A stretch of 22,263 nucleotides of DNA from IMG/VR virus record IMGVR_UViG_3300031688_000147, positions 1 through 22,263 of that record, one strand, 5' to 3'. The first letter of the stretch is position 1. The number at the start of each line of letters is the position of its first letter. This stretch comes from a virus. The translations under genes and the position numbers were made by a program. Below the pieces are notes generated by a model. It had not been told where the DNA came from. It ran no database searches and saw nothing but the letters and a program-made list of their open reading frames with translations. Shown here one piece after another: positions 5,724-12,170 of the stretch.

Positions 5724-5789
5724 TGGTGGAGTTGCCGGGTACCGCCCCCGGGTCCAGAATATCTTTCGTTCCTTTTCATTGTTATATAG
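5724..5789 (-). ncRNA. tmRNA acceptor piece with encoded CCA
   Basis: This is the 3'-terminal (CCA) fragment of the two-piece tmRNA. Transcription from the -10 at 5795-5800 should begin near 5789, so the piece is about 66 nt or shorter after trimming. It contains the 3' strand of helix 2 (near 5757-5764), the T-arm (5735-5751), the 3' strand of the acceptor stem (5728-5734), discriminator A and CCA. Confidence 0.8.
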
Positions 5790-5794
5790 TATAT

Positions 5795-5823
5795 ATTATA
5801 CCATACTTTTAAGCAAATGTACA
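5795..5823 (-). promoter_or_regulatory. Early sigma70-type promoter for the tmRNA/oxygenase operon
   Basis: On the minus strand, TGTACA (5818-5823), a 17-bp spacer and TGGTATAAT (TATAAT 5795-5800). It lies directly before the tmRNA acceptor piece. No other such promoter is seen to the left until 776, so it probably drives everything to 1576. Confidence 0.85.
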
Positions 5824-5854
5824 CCTTTTTTTTACCTTTTTTTTACCTTTTTAT

Positions 5855-5862
5855 TATAAATA
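5855..5862 (+). promoter_or_regulatory. T4-type late promoter TATAAATA
   Basis: An exact TATAAATA facing right, 26 bp before the start of the 161-aa gene and back-to-back with the early promoter of the tmRNA. It drives the plus-strand cassette 5889-7384. Confidence 0.75.
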
Positions 5863-5888
5863 GTTATGAAAAAGAGGAGTTACACACT

Positions 5889-6374
5889 ATGCCTATAATG
5901 GAAATAATGGCTGGTATTGCATTAGTAAAATCTAGTGTAGATTTTATTAAATCAAATATTGATACATGTAAAGACATAGGTGAAATTGGTAGTGCAATTG
6001 ATGGTTTATTAAGAGGACACCAAGAAGTCAATAAAAAAAGTGGTAAAAGAGGTCTAGGTGTTAGAGAACAGTTTGACACGAGCCACATTGCAAGCGAGAC
6101 TATTGACGCAAAGATTGCTGCCGAAAAGCTGCAAGAAGTTTCAATGATGATAAACATGAGATTTGGTCCAGATACCTGGAAAGAGATTCTAGAAGAACGA
6201 GCAAGACGAATCCAAGAACAAAAAGAGCACGAAAGACAGTTACGAATAAAAAAAGCAAAAGAACATAAAGAAACTATGGATGCTTTAAAAATGATTGGTT
6301 TAGTTGCACTTGCTATAGTAGCAATTATTGGTATATTGGTTGGTTCAATTTACTATTCCAGGTTACCAGTATAA
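5889..6374 (+). CDS. Coiled-coil protein with C-terminal membrane anchor (161 aa)
   Basis: The start at 5889 (MPIMEIMAGIALVK...) is set by GAGGAG at 5874-5879. The frame extends further upstream, but that part would include the late promoter. Residues 1-20 are mildly hydrophobic. About 85-130 is a strongly charged helix, probably a coiled coil (ILEERARRIQEQKEHE...). About 134-157 is a clear transmembrane segment followed by a short tail. It is a late gene; the following gene also has a membrane segment and begins 1 nt after its stop. It could be a virion or lysis-related membrane protein. No family was identified with confidence. Confidence 0.75.
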   Translation: MPIMEIMAGIALVKSSVDFIKSNIDTCKDIGEIGSAIDGLLRGHQEVNKKSGKRGLGVREQFDTSHIASETIDAKIAAEKLQEVSMMINMRFGPDTWKEILEERARRIQEQKEHERQLRIKKAKEHKETMDALKMIGLVALAIVAIIGILVGSIYYSRLPV

Positions 6375-6375
6375 T

Positions 6376-6741
6376 ATGAAATCAAGCGATTACGCATTAT
6401 TATACATTGTTTTTATATCAATTATATTAGCAAGTGTAGGTATCATGATGGAAAATGCTCATGCTGGTGCTAAACAAATTGGAAAGAAAAAAGACTACAC
6501 TCGTCAACAGAAGATACGAAAAGGCGATATAATCCTACCAAGAATGGTTACATGCAGACTTAAGAAGCGTGTTAAAACTAAATCTGGTGAAGAAGTTTGT
6601 ATATACCAAGGGCAAAATAAAACATACGAAATGGCAATTGAAAACAGATGTCCACGACAGTATAAATGTAAATATAATCCTTACGGTTCTGTACCAAATA
6701 TTGGAAGCGTTATAGATAGTTTAAATGAAGCAGTAAAATAG
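6376..6741 (+). CDS. Membrane-anchored or secreted cysteine-containing protein (121 aa)
   Basis: The start at 6376 lies one base after the upstream stop; no good Shine-Dalgarno is present, so translational coupling is likely. Residues 7-24 form an N-terminal transmembrane segment or uncleaved signal, followed by an export-compatible domain. The C-terminal half is basic and holds four cysteines (TCRLKK, EEVCIYQ, ENRCPRQYKCKYNP). Two could form disulfides outside the cytoplasm. It may act with the preceding coiled-coil membrane protein. Function is unknown. Confidence 0.7.
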   Translation: MKSSDYALLYIVFISIILASVGIMMENAHAGAKQIGKKKDYTRQQKIRKGDIILPRMVTCRLKKRVKTKSGEEVCIYQGQNKTYEMAIENRCPRQYKCKYNPYGSVPNIGSVIDSLNEAVK

Positions 6742-6751
6742 GAGAGATAAT

Positions 6752-6889
6752 ATGTTAGGTGAATCTAATGTTGGAGAAGAAAGAGAATGTAGTTATTGTG
6801 GACACAAATGCCATTGTTATTCTAGTGGCTGTCCTGAATGTATGAACGATATATGCCAAAAATGTGACTGTGGAAAAGATGATATTTAA
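6752..6889 (+). CDS. Tiny cysteine-rich putative zinc-binding protein (45 aa)
   Basis: ATG 6752 with AGGAGAGATAAT just upstream, TAA at 6887-6889. Nine of 45 residues are cysteine, arranged as CSYCGHKCHC, GCPEC and CQKCDC, with two histidines. Such CxxC pairs suggest a zinc-ribbon or treble-clef-like fold, or a metal-sequestering peptide. It is part of the late cassette between the membrane protein and the 94-aa gene and overlaps the latter by about 11 nt. No family was recognised. Confidence 0.7.
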   Translation: MLGESNVGEERECSYCGHKCHCYSSGCPECMNDICQKCDCGKDDI

Positions 6890-7163
6890 ACATGAAAATA
6901 TGAAACTAGATCTAACAACTGCATCTAAAGGGAAATTATATAAAGATGGCAAACTCATTTTTATAGGTGACGGATATAGAGCAATTACAACAATGGTCAG
7001 TCAGTCACAAGATCCTGAACCTGTAAAATATAAGTTTAATGCGCAATTAACTATGAGAGAGAAAACTAAGTTCTCTAAAGCTGCTGACATTGAAACTTTA
7101 CGAAAACAAGCAATGGCTAGTTTTTCTCAACAAGAACTCGTTAAACATTCAAAGAAGAAATAA
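6879..7163 (+). CDS. Small conserved-looking protein of unknown function (about 94 aa)
   Basis: Three starts are possible: 6864, 6879 or 6900. ATG 6879 has TGGAAAAG just before it and gives a short overlap with the Cys-rich gene. ATG 6900 would begin at the fold-like part MKLDLTTASKGKLYKDG. The N-terminal half looks like a small beta-rich domain (KGKLYKDGKLIFIGDGYRA). The C-terminal half is lysine-rich and helical (REKTKFSKAADIETLRKQAMASFSQQ). It is a late-cassette gene; no family was recognised. Confidence 0.65.
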   Translation: MIFKHENMKLDLTTASKGKLYKDGKLIFIGDGYRAITTMVSQSQDPEPVKYKFNAQLTMREKTKFSKAADIETLRKQAMASFSQQELVKHSKKK

Positions 7164-7165
7164 AG

Positions 7166-7384
7166 ATGAGTCATGCTTTTCTACTTATGGTATATTTAGG
7201 TTCTCGTATAGAAAGTCAAGACATGTATTTTGCTGACATTAATCAATGTAAGTACTTTGCTGAAAGATTAAATAATCAACCAGGTGTTCCTAATAAGACA
7301 GCAAGAGAAGATGCGCCTAAGTTCCTATCATATACAGCGATATGCGTACCTAAGCGCATCAACGAAAAAACTAAAGTTTATTAA
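7166..7384 (+). CDS. Small protein with N-terminal hydrophobic segment and two cysteines (72 aa)
   Basis: Starts 2 nt after the preceding stop. A short hydrophobic N-terminus (MSHAFLLMVYLGS) is followed by DMYFADINQCKYFAERLNNQ and SYTAICVPKR. The two cysteines in the C-x-YFA and AICVP contexts recall the signal-bearing 88-aa protein at 19234-19500 (DCYEYV...AIFCVNEE). Both may belong to one small exported disulfide-bonded family; this is a visual resemblance only. It is the last plus-strand gene of the late cassette. Confidence 0.65.
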   Translation: MSHAFLLMVYLGSRIESQDMYFADINQCKYFAERLNNQPGVPNKTAREDAPKFLSYTAICVPKRINEKTKVY

Positions 7385-7488
7385 GCTATACGCAGTTGCA
7401 AACGATAGTTCAGTATCTTATGAACTAAAGCGCGTCTACGAGCTCGAACAAACATCTTCCATTGAAATGGTCTGTATGTGTAAGTCAT
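7381..7488 (-). CDS. Candidate tiny arginine-rich peptide (35 aa)
   Basis: On the minus strand an ATG at 7488 is preceded by GGGGAGGG with a 6-nt gap and followed by 35 codons to TAA at 7383-7381. The product is very basic (FVRARRRALVHK and further R/K; nine R/K of 35). An exact TATAAATA lies about 85 bp upstream on the same strand (7573-7580). The frame fills the otherwise empty gap between convergent genes. It is short and may be chance; a plus-strand frame also crosses this gap. Confidence 0.4.
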   Translation of the reverse strand: MTYTYRPFQWKMFVRARRRALVHKILNYRLQLRIA

Positions 7489-7572
7489 GAGTCACCCTCC
7501 CCTAGTTATTGGTTAGAGTGCGTTCCTTCAGCGATTGCTTACTTCCGCCCTTACGGGTGAACGTTATAACAT

Positions 7573-7580
7573 TATTTATA
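7573..7580 (-). promoter_or_regulatory. Possible late promoter TATAAATA, leftward
   Basis: An exact TATAAATA on the minus strand just past the end of the methyltransferase gene, pointing at the candidate 35-aa peptide and then antisense into the late cassette. In AT-rich DNA a chance match is possible. Confidence 0.35.
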
Positions 7581-7586
7581 TAAATT

Positions 7587-8180
7587 TTACTTTACAATTT
7601 TAATAATGTAGCTATCAGGTTTGTTTTCTTCCCTATAATCATGATGAGTAACATTGTATTTACTGATAGACTGAATAAGAGCATTCCATTTTTCTATTGT
7701 AAAATCGTCATTCTTTGTTATTTGATCAGCAACAAAGACTGCTTGCATTCCATCATCATCTAAATTCCACACATCTTCAATATAATAATTGTTCGTGAAC
7801 TCAATAAGATTTTCAAAAGTTAAACGTTGACTTTCTGGTGTATGCTGTCCGTCATCAATAATAAAATCAAATTGAATACCTAAATCTTTAAAATATTGTT
7901 TGCATTCAGCACTAGTGCTATCTAATTTAGCATAATTAACATAAGGATTTCTAAGCACCGATATAGCACCTGGATGCTTTCTTTCAAATGTATCAATTGC
8001 ATAAATCGTAGCATCAGGGAAATACTCTAACCACGCTCTTATGCTTTCACCATGAAGTATTCCTACTTCTAAAATATTAAGTTTATTTTGTCGTATTGGC
8101 TTAAAATCTGATTCATATAACTTGCTGTAAGAATGATGTTGTTTAGTAGTCTTAAACTTTTTAAATAAATCTTGTAACAT
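7587..8180 (-). CDS. Class I SAM-dependent methyltransferase-like protein (197 aa)
   Basis: Motif I is seen as LNILEVGILHGESIRAW (34-50), followed by an acidic strand end IYAIDTF (59-65) and the FDFIIDDGQH motif (105-113). This is the layout of small-molecule or sugar methyltransferases related to the macrocin-O-methyltransferase-like and Methyltransf_24-like groups. It probably methylates a sugar or glycan group using S-adenosylmethionine. It is the last gene of the operon from 9517 and starts by TAATG overlap with the DUF3310-like gene. A shorter, degenerate-looking relative lies at 12167-12580. Confidence 0.75.
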   Translation of the reverse strand: MLQDLFKKFKTTKQHHSYSKLYESDFKPIRQNKLNILEVGILHGESIRAWLEYFPDATIYAIDTFERKHPGAISVLRNPYVNYAKLDSTSAECKQYFKDLGIQFDFIIDDGQHTPESQRLTFENLIEFTNNYYIEDVWNLDDDGMQAVFVADQITKNDDFTIEKWNALIQSISKYNVTHHDYREENKPDSYIIKIVK

Positions 8181-8599
8181 TAATCAGTATCGTACTTGTA
8201 TTCTTTATTTGTATCAATATCAGCAAATTTATCATATTGTTCAATATCATGCACATGTAACATCATAACTGCATAATGTAATACTTTCATAACATCTTTT
8301 CTAGCATCATCTGTATTACCTTTTTTACCATATCTTTGAGCGTATTTCATAATATTACCAATACAAAATCCAGCACCATGTCCGCCATCTATAATGAATT
8401 CAGTTGCTTGAAACTGTTCTCTAGAATAATGACCTTTATAAGTTTTATCAATAACATCCATTAACTCTTCAACATACACGTTTTCATTGAACTTATAAGA
8501 TATAGTTGGTTTTTTGTGCGCCTCATGAACAACCACAGATTTTAAATCATCATCACTTAGTCTTATTTTCTGCATTAGTTTTTCTCTTAACTCTTTCAC
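8180..8599 (-). CDS. DUF3310-like protein (139 aa)
   Basis: The start is GTG at 8599 with AAAGGA upstream. The C-terminal half matches the DUF3310 pattern of phage proteins: an F-x-x-GN-x-x-KY-x-x-R core (GFCIGNIMKYAQRYGKKG, about 77-94) then a D-x-x-K-AL/VLHY helix. DUF3310 proteins are common in phage nucleotide-metabolism regions and their biochemical role is not settled. The first 65 residues are less typical. It overlaps the upstream 63-aa frame by 47 nt. Confidence 0.65.
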   Translation of the reverse strand: MKELREKLMQKIRLSDDDLKSVVVHEAHKKPTISYKFNENVYVEELMDVIDKTYKGHYSREQFQATEFIIDGGHGAGFCIGNIMKYAQRYGKKGNTDDARKDVMKVLHYAVMMLHVHDIEQYDKFADIDTNKEYKYDTD

Positions 8600-8744
8600 T
8601 ATCGTTGTCCTTTACTATTTGTTTTGCGTTATTAATCCAGTCAATGACTGCTTGATTATTTTCGTGTAGTTCACCTGGTTTTATTTTATTGCCGTGTTGC
8701 TTAACAATAAATTTAGCTGTGTCTAATTCAGAATCAGTTGTCAT
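8553..8744 (-). CDS. Small protein of unknown function (63 aa)
   Basis: Starts at 8744, immediately after the SleB hydrolase stop (TAAATG), and ends inside the DUF3310-like gene. The protein is hydrophilic and lysine-rich at the end, with a WINNAKQ helix. The long overlap makes the C-terminal 15 residues suspect, but the adjacent start supports it as a real operon member. No family was recognised. Confidence 0.5.
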   Translation of the reverse strand: MTTDSELDTAKFIVKQHGNKIKPGELHENNQAVIDWINNAKQIVKDNDSERVKRKTNAENKTK

Positions 8745-9293
8745 TTATTTTTCCCATCTATAGAATATATGTTTACCAATAGTGACAGTTTGTGTTTTCT
8801 TTTCTGCCCATGATGGATACACATAATCTGCATGATAGTGAGTAGCACCTCTAGTAAAATCAAATACTAATATTGAATTATATCCATAATATATTTTGGC
8901 TGCAATTCCTATAATGTATTCATACAAGTCTTTATCTTGTGATGGTATTATATCTTTCTTACCATCACAGTACCAACTAAATTGACATCTGTTTTTTAAA
9001 GGATGCCATTTACCATGAGTTTCTAACCACCATTTAGAATGTTGCGCTTGATACACTACAGAACATACTGTGTTTGGATATCTCTTATCTAGAACTCTGT
9101 TCATAGTAACGTATCCTACGGCAATCATACCTTGAATAGATTGATTACGAGCTTCCCAGTACATGTTTTTAGCCATGCATGCAACCTCTTGATTTTTTAG
9201 AGAGTTTGCATGTACAGGAGTGCAATAAGTTAACACTAACATTCCAAATATGCCTAGTGCTAAACCTTTAATCGTATTAGCGTATGGCTGCAT
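8745..9293 (-). CDS. SleB/CwlJ-type cell-wall hydrolase with signal peptide (182 aa)
   Basis: Matches the Hydrolase_2 (SleB) pattern: AKNMYWEARNQSIQGMIAV (probable catalytic Glu at 47), NRV...YPNTVCSVVYQ, then CQFSWYCDG and ATHYHADYVYPSWA. The N-terminus (about 1-29, ending VHA before NS) looks like a signal peptide or signal anchor, so the enzyme is probably exported. The start at 9293 overlaps the upstream stop (TAATG); a start 4 codons earlier is possible. These enzymes cleave peptidoglycan glycan strands, here presumably for lysis or wall remodelling. It sits in an early-type operon, not in the plus-strand late cassettes. Confidence 0.85.
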   Translation of the reverse strand: MQPYANTIKGLALGIFGMLVLTYCTPVHANSLKNQEVACMAKNMYWEARNQSIQGMIAVGYVTMNRVLDKRYPNTVCSVVYQAQHSKWWLETHGKWHPLKNRCQFSWYCDGKKDIIPSQDKDLYEYIIGIAAKIYYGYNSILVFDFTRGATHYHADYVYPSWAEKKTQTVTIGKHIFYRWEK

Positions 9294-9481
9294 TACGCAT
9301 GCCACATGTTAGTTACGTCCTCAGCAGCTTGTTCAGCATCTATAAAGTTATAGTAGTATGATCTTACACTTTCAACTCTAGACAATGCTTCTGTTAGTAC
9401 ATTAGAATCTTCAATAATATCTACTGCTTGCTCGTTAAAGTCTTCTACTGAATCCATGAAATAAGTGTTTGTATTTGACAT
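9293..9481 (-). CDS. Small acidic protein of unknown function (62 aa)
   Basis: First gene after the early promoter at 9517, with GGAGAATATA before ATG 9481. It is acidic (MSNTNTYFMDSVEDFNEQAVDIIEDSN...) and probably helical. It ends by overlapping the SleB hydrolase start. Early leader genes of this type often encode host-interacting peptides; no function is inferred. Confidence 0.6.
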   Translation of the reverse strand: MSNTNTYFMDSVEDFNEQAVDIIEDSNVLTEALSRVESVRSYYYNFIDAEQAAEDVTNMWHA

Positions 9482-9516
9482 ATTATATTCTCCGCTTTTT
9501 TGATTTTAATATATAT

Positions 9517-9545
9517 ATTATACCATACTTTTTAACGAATGTACA
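9517..9545 (-). promoter_or_regulatory. Early sigma70-type promoter, leftward
   Basis: On the minus strand, TGTACA (9540-9545), a 17-bp spacer and TGGTATAAT (TATAAT 9517-9522). It drives the 62-aa, SleB, 63-aa, DUF3310-like and methyltransferase genes. Confidence 0.85.
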
Positions 9546-9588
9546 CTAAAAAATGCACTTATTTTAAAGTTTGTTGTGAACATGTTAA

Positions 9589-10209
9589 CTAGTCCATTTT
9601 AGTTTTAGAGTCATACGTTACAATATGTACATTATCTGCTACTTTGACTTTAAGTGCGTTATGAACGTGATGTAATACGAATTTAGTGTTAGGGAATTCT
9701 TTAAACATATTTTCCCACACTGGTCTCCAATTGTTAGCCAGTCTGTGGCTGTTCATATTGCCTCTATCAGAATTAAGATAAAAATCAGAACAACTTCTTA
9801 AGTTAAAATCAAAAAGTGAATCGAATCCATATAAATGTACTTCATCTGCTTTAATTTTCTTTGATGCATAATGTACAGCCATATGACCGCAATTAAAATC
9901 TGTGTAGTTTGATACGTATTTTGGAAGTTCAGTATAGAATTCTTTTACTTGATGTGAATGTTTTACGTAAAAAGTAGGTTGTTGATCCATCCAAATCTTA
10001 GGTCTCATGCCTAAAATCCAATCACCAGGAATAGTTAATGATCCTTCATGCAAAGCTCTCATCATTTTAAAATCTACCATGATAGTACCATATGCGCCAG
10101 GAACTGGCCATGGTGGAATATTGCATGTTAATTTCATTCCAACTCTTTGCTCTTTAAAATACAAACTGGATTGATCACCATTTCCTATAATGTGAACTAC
10201 TTTACTCAT
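9589..10209 (-). CDS. Putative glycosyltransferase-like protein of the glycan island (206 aa)
   Basis: The N-terminus VVHIIGNGDQSSL resembles the GNGPS-type nucleotide-binding start of DUF115/sialyltransferase-like (GT42-like) proteins. A later KADEVHLYGFDSLFDF block resembles the HLYGxD strand of the same group. The reaction is not deducible; a role in sugar transfer or sugar activation is inferred from neighbours. It starts with AGGAG and an ATGA overlap with the preceding glycosyltransferase, and it is the last gene of the long operon. Confidence in the family is modest. Confidence 0.5.
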   Translation of the reverse strand: MSKVVHIIGNGDQSSLYFKEQRVGMKLTCNIPPWPVPGAYGTIMVDFKMMRALHEGSLTIPGDWILGMRPKIWMDQQPTFYVKHSHQVKEFYTELPKYVSNYTDFNCGHMAVHYASKKIKADEVHLYGFDSLFDFNLRSCSDFYLNSDRGNMNSHRLANNWRPVWENMFKEFPNTKFVLHHVHNALKVKVADNVHIVTYDSKTKMD

Positions 10210-10859
10210 AACATACTCCTAATTTTAGCTTTACCTTTTGCACCAGTCCAATGCATAATTCTAGTTTTCCCCACATATCCATCATTCTCTACCTGTAATC
10301 TTAACACATTGTATTCGTTAGGCAAATCGGTTATTGCACCAATTTTAGTAATAGGAGTTAATAGTTTATCCAAAACTTCCTGATCACCTGCTTGATCTTT
10401 ATTCTTTTTAATTGCTTCTACCCATCTACTTAATATTATAGGTTTATCTATAAATCCTACAACTCCTGAATTATGCCAAAGGTGTCCACGTCTTGTAGTC
10501 CACGGTTTATCTTCAACCATTGCCAGTTTATTAGGTTCTATTAGATCAAATATGCCATCGATATTATCTTTTACTTCACAATCAGTATCTAACCACACTG
10601 TCTTTTTAGCTGGACATTTATACATTGACAATGGTTTCTTAAACCAACCAGACTCATCAACTTTTGACAAATCTAGCACAGCGTGAACATTCTCACGCAC
10701 AATCTTTAAACTTAACTCGCTAATACCAAAGTTAGCAAAGACTATTGGAACTTTAGTATGTTTTTTTAAATTCTTTAAAAACCATGGTAAAATCCACTCA
10801 TGGCTTTTATCGCATCCAGTTAAGAATGCTTTATTATATAATTTCATAGGTTTCGCCAT
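10206..10859 (-). CDS. GT-A-type glycosyltransferase-like protein (about 217 aa)
   Basis: A hydrophobic strand ending in a DxD motif (KKTVWLDTDCEV, D91/D93) is the nucleotide-sugar/metal site of GT-A glycosyltransferases. The following region with GVVGFI and DQEVLDKLL resembles GT8-like enzymes. The frame extends 28 codons further upstream, but that part overlaps the previous gene by more than 100 nt; starts at 10859 (MAKPMKLYNK) or 10847 (MKLYNK) are likelier. Sugar donor and acceptor are unknown. It belongs to the glycan island. Confidence 0.65.
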   Translation of the reverse strand: MAKPMKLYNKAFLTGCDKSHEWILPWFLKNLKKHTKVPIVFANFGISELSLKIVRENVHAVLDLSKVDESGWFKKPLSMYKCPAKKTVWLDTDCEVKDNIDGIFDLIEPNKLAMVEDKPWTTRRGHLWHNSGVVGFIDKPIILSRWVEAIKKNKDQAGDQEVLDKLLTPITKIGAITDLPNEYNVLRLQVENDGYVGKTRIMHWTGAKGKAKIRSML

Positions 10860-11475
10860 AATTATGTTTTGCGTAGCATCCTTGTTTTTGTTGTATTGTA
10901 GTAAAACTGTCTCTGGCTTCTGCTGGCCATGGATAGTATTCACCTAGTGTAAACTTACTTGAATGAATGTATATGTCTGTTGGACCTGCAGAAAACGCAC
11001 ATTCATCGATTAGTTGTTGTGCGCCTTTTGGTGTTAATCTATATGCGTGTGCACCTGGAAAGTATGGTTTTGATACTAATGAACCATAACCTATGAATGA
11101 CGGTGTATTAAATTTACCGTATGATGGTTTACCTAAGTTTAGGATATCAAACATCATCATTTGTGGAATGTCTCCTACTAGCACTGCGTCATGTTCAAAT
11201 ATAACTATAGGCTCTTTAGATCTGACACACTTTTTCCATAAACTATGATGACTTAAAAAACCTGCTATACAATTTTCTGGTCTACTATATATTTCATTAA
11301 ATGCTGCAGAAGGATATTTAAGTTTCTTTAACTCTTCATATACATCACAGTTTTGTGGAGTATATGCTTTATGTTTGTTTATTTTATAACCAAATACTAA
11401 ACCACTCTTTACACATCTATCAGCAACTTGCACTGATCTTTCATTTTCCATTATTGTTATTACATACATTTTCAT
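10834..11475 (-). CDS. Glycosyltransferase family 25-like protein (213 aa)
   Basis: Carries the GT25 hallmarks: GFLSHHSLWKKC (72-83) followed by IVIFEHDAVLV (90-100), where the acidic motif binds the metal-nucleotide sugar. GT25 enzymes such as LpsA and Lex1 add hexoses to lipooligosaccharide or collagen. The C-terminal part (GAHAYRLTPKGAQQLID) fits the family as well. ATGA overlap with the upstream GT25 gene. It is one of two adjacent, diverged GT25 genes, suggesting an internal duplication or successive transfer steps. Confidence 0.8.
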   Translation of the reverse strand: MKMYVITIMENERSVQVADRCVKSGLVFGYKINKHKAYTPQNCDVYEELKKLKYPSAAFNEIYSRPENCIAGFLSHHSLWKKCVRSKEPIVIFEHDAVLVGDIPQMMMFDILNLGKPSYGKFNTPSFIGYGSLVSKPYFPGAHAYRLTPKGAQQLIDECAFSAGPTDIYIHSSKFTLGEYYPWPAEARDSFTTIQQKQGCYAKHNYGETYEII

Positions 11476-12170
11476 AGTGTTGTTGTTGACCTCAATCCTT
11501 GTATTCTTGTGTAGAAATTACGTGTTACTCCAAGCTTAGGAACTAATTGATAACACATTAACGCGTCGTTTGGCCACATACCGTATTCTTGTGTCAAATT
11601 AACCATTTGTTCTGCGCCAGCTGGTTTTATTACATATGCCGAATTGCCAGCTAATCCTTGTGGAATATTGTATTCGTCAATCCTTGGAACTTGTTGAAAG
11701 AAATCAATTTTTTCTAAGATTTTATCATGATATATTTTAGATTTTCTAGTAGCCATCGATGGATCGTTTATTCCTATGATATCGAAATTAGATTTCTCAA
11801 ATGTGCTGTCTGCTGGTAATCTTTTTATTAACCTTGAATCGTGTTCAAGAATTAATATAGTTTCATTAAGATTTTGGCATTTTCGCCACAAATACCAATG
11901 ACTTAAAAAACATGACATACGCTTTCTTTTATCTGTAGTTTGATATGCAGACTTCAACATACCACTTTTCATATCTAAGTGTTGGCCTTCCCATGGATAA
12001 TTCCAAACTAATCCATTACCACCACAGTATCCTTCTACTTTATTAAGTTCAATTGCTTCATGCATTTCAATACCGTCTTCATAACCGTATTTCTCATAGC
12101 TTTCTTTAAGTTCATTAAATCCAGACATTGATATTTTATTATCTGGTACAACTATTGCAAATGCTTTCAT
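11472..12170 (-). CDS. Glycosyltransferase family 25-like protein (232 aa)
   Basis: Contains SCFLSHWYLWRKC (86-98) and ILILEHDSRLI (105-115), the conserved GT25 block, followed by FDIIGINDP and the GNSAYVIKPAGAEQMV segment typical of the family's C-terminal half. Probably transfers a hexose onto an oligosaccharide. ATGA overlaps on both sides. Its acceptor could be a host surface glycan, a phage protein or DNA; the sequence does not tell which. Confidence 0.8.
   Translation of the reverse strand: MKAFAIVVPDNKISMSGFNELKESYEKYGYEDGIEMHEAIELNKVEGYCGGNGLVWNYPWEGQHLDMKSGMLKSAYQTTDKRKRMSCFLSHWYLWRKCQNLNETILILEHDSRLIKRLPADSTFEKSNFDIIGINDPSMATRKSKIYHDKILEKIDFFQQVPRIDEYNIPQGLAGNSAYVIKPAGAEQMVNLTQEYGMWPNDALMCYQLVPKLGVTRNFYTRIQGLRSTTTL

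Larger units (their letters stand above)
5493..5789 (-). ncRNA. ssrA: Two-piece (circularly permuted) tmRNA, alphaproteobacterial type
   Basis: The acceptor piece precedes the coding piece, as in permuted alphaproteobacterial tmRNA genes. The coding-piece 5' end GGGGTTG (5715-5709) pairs fully with CAACTCC (5734-5728), which is followed by encoded ACCA ending at 5724. The third pair is G-U, the alanine identity element. A T-arm CCGGG/CCCGG with a 7-nt loop lies at 5735-5751. The D-like segment AGGATCGACAG matches the conserved tmRNA GGATTCGACG. Helix 2 can form between CAGATAT in the coding piece and ATATTCTG in the acceptor piece. A tag frame lies at 5628-5584. After the tag, AGGA/TCCT and GTGG/CCAC interleave like a pseudoknot, and a nested hairpin spans 5493-5537. 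The 8-nt linker (5716-5723) would be removed on maturation. The 3' end of the coding piece is uncertain. tmRNA with SmpB rescues stalled ribosomes and tags the nascent chain for proteolysis. Confidence 0.9.

Noticed and set aside
7284-7490. Plus-strand frame after the 72-aa gene, possible frameshifted extension
   Set aside because: It overlaps the 72-aa gene for half its length in another frame, has no ribosome site of its own and no slippery sequence was recognised. The minus-strand 35-aa frame has better signals.
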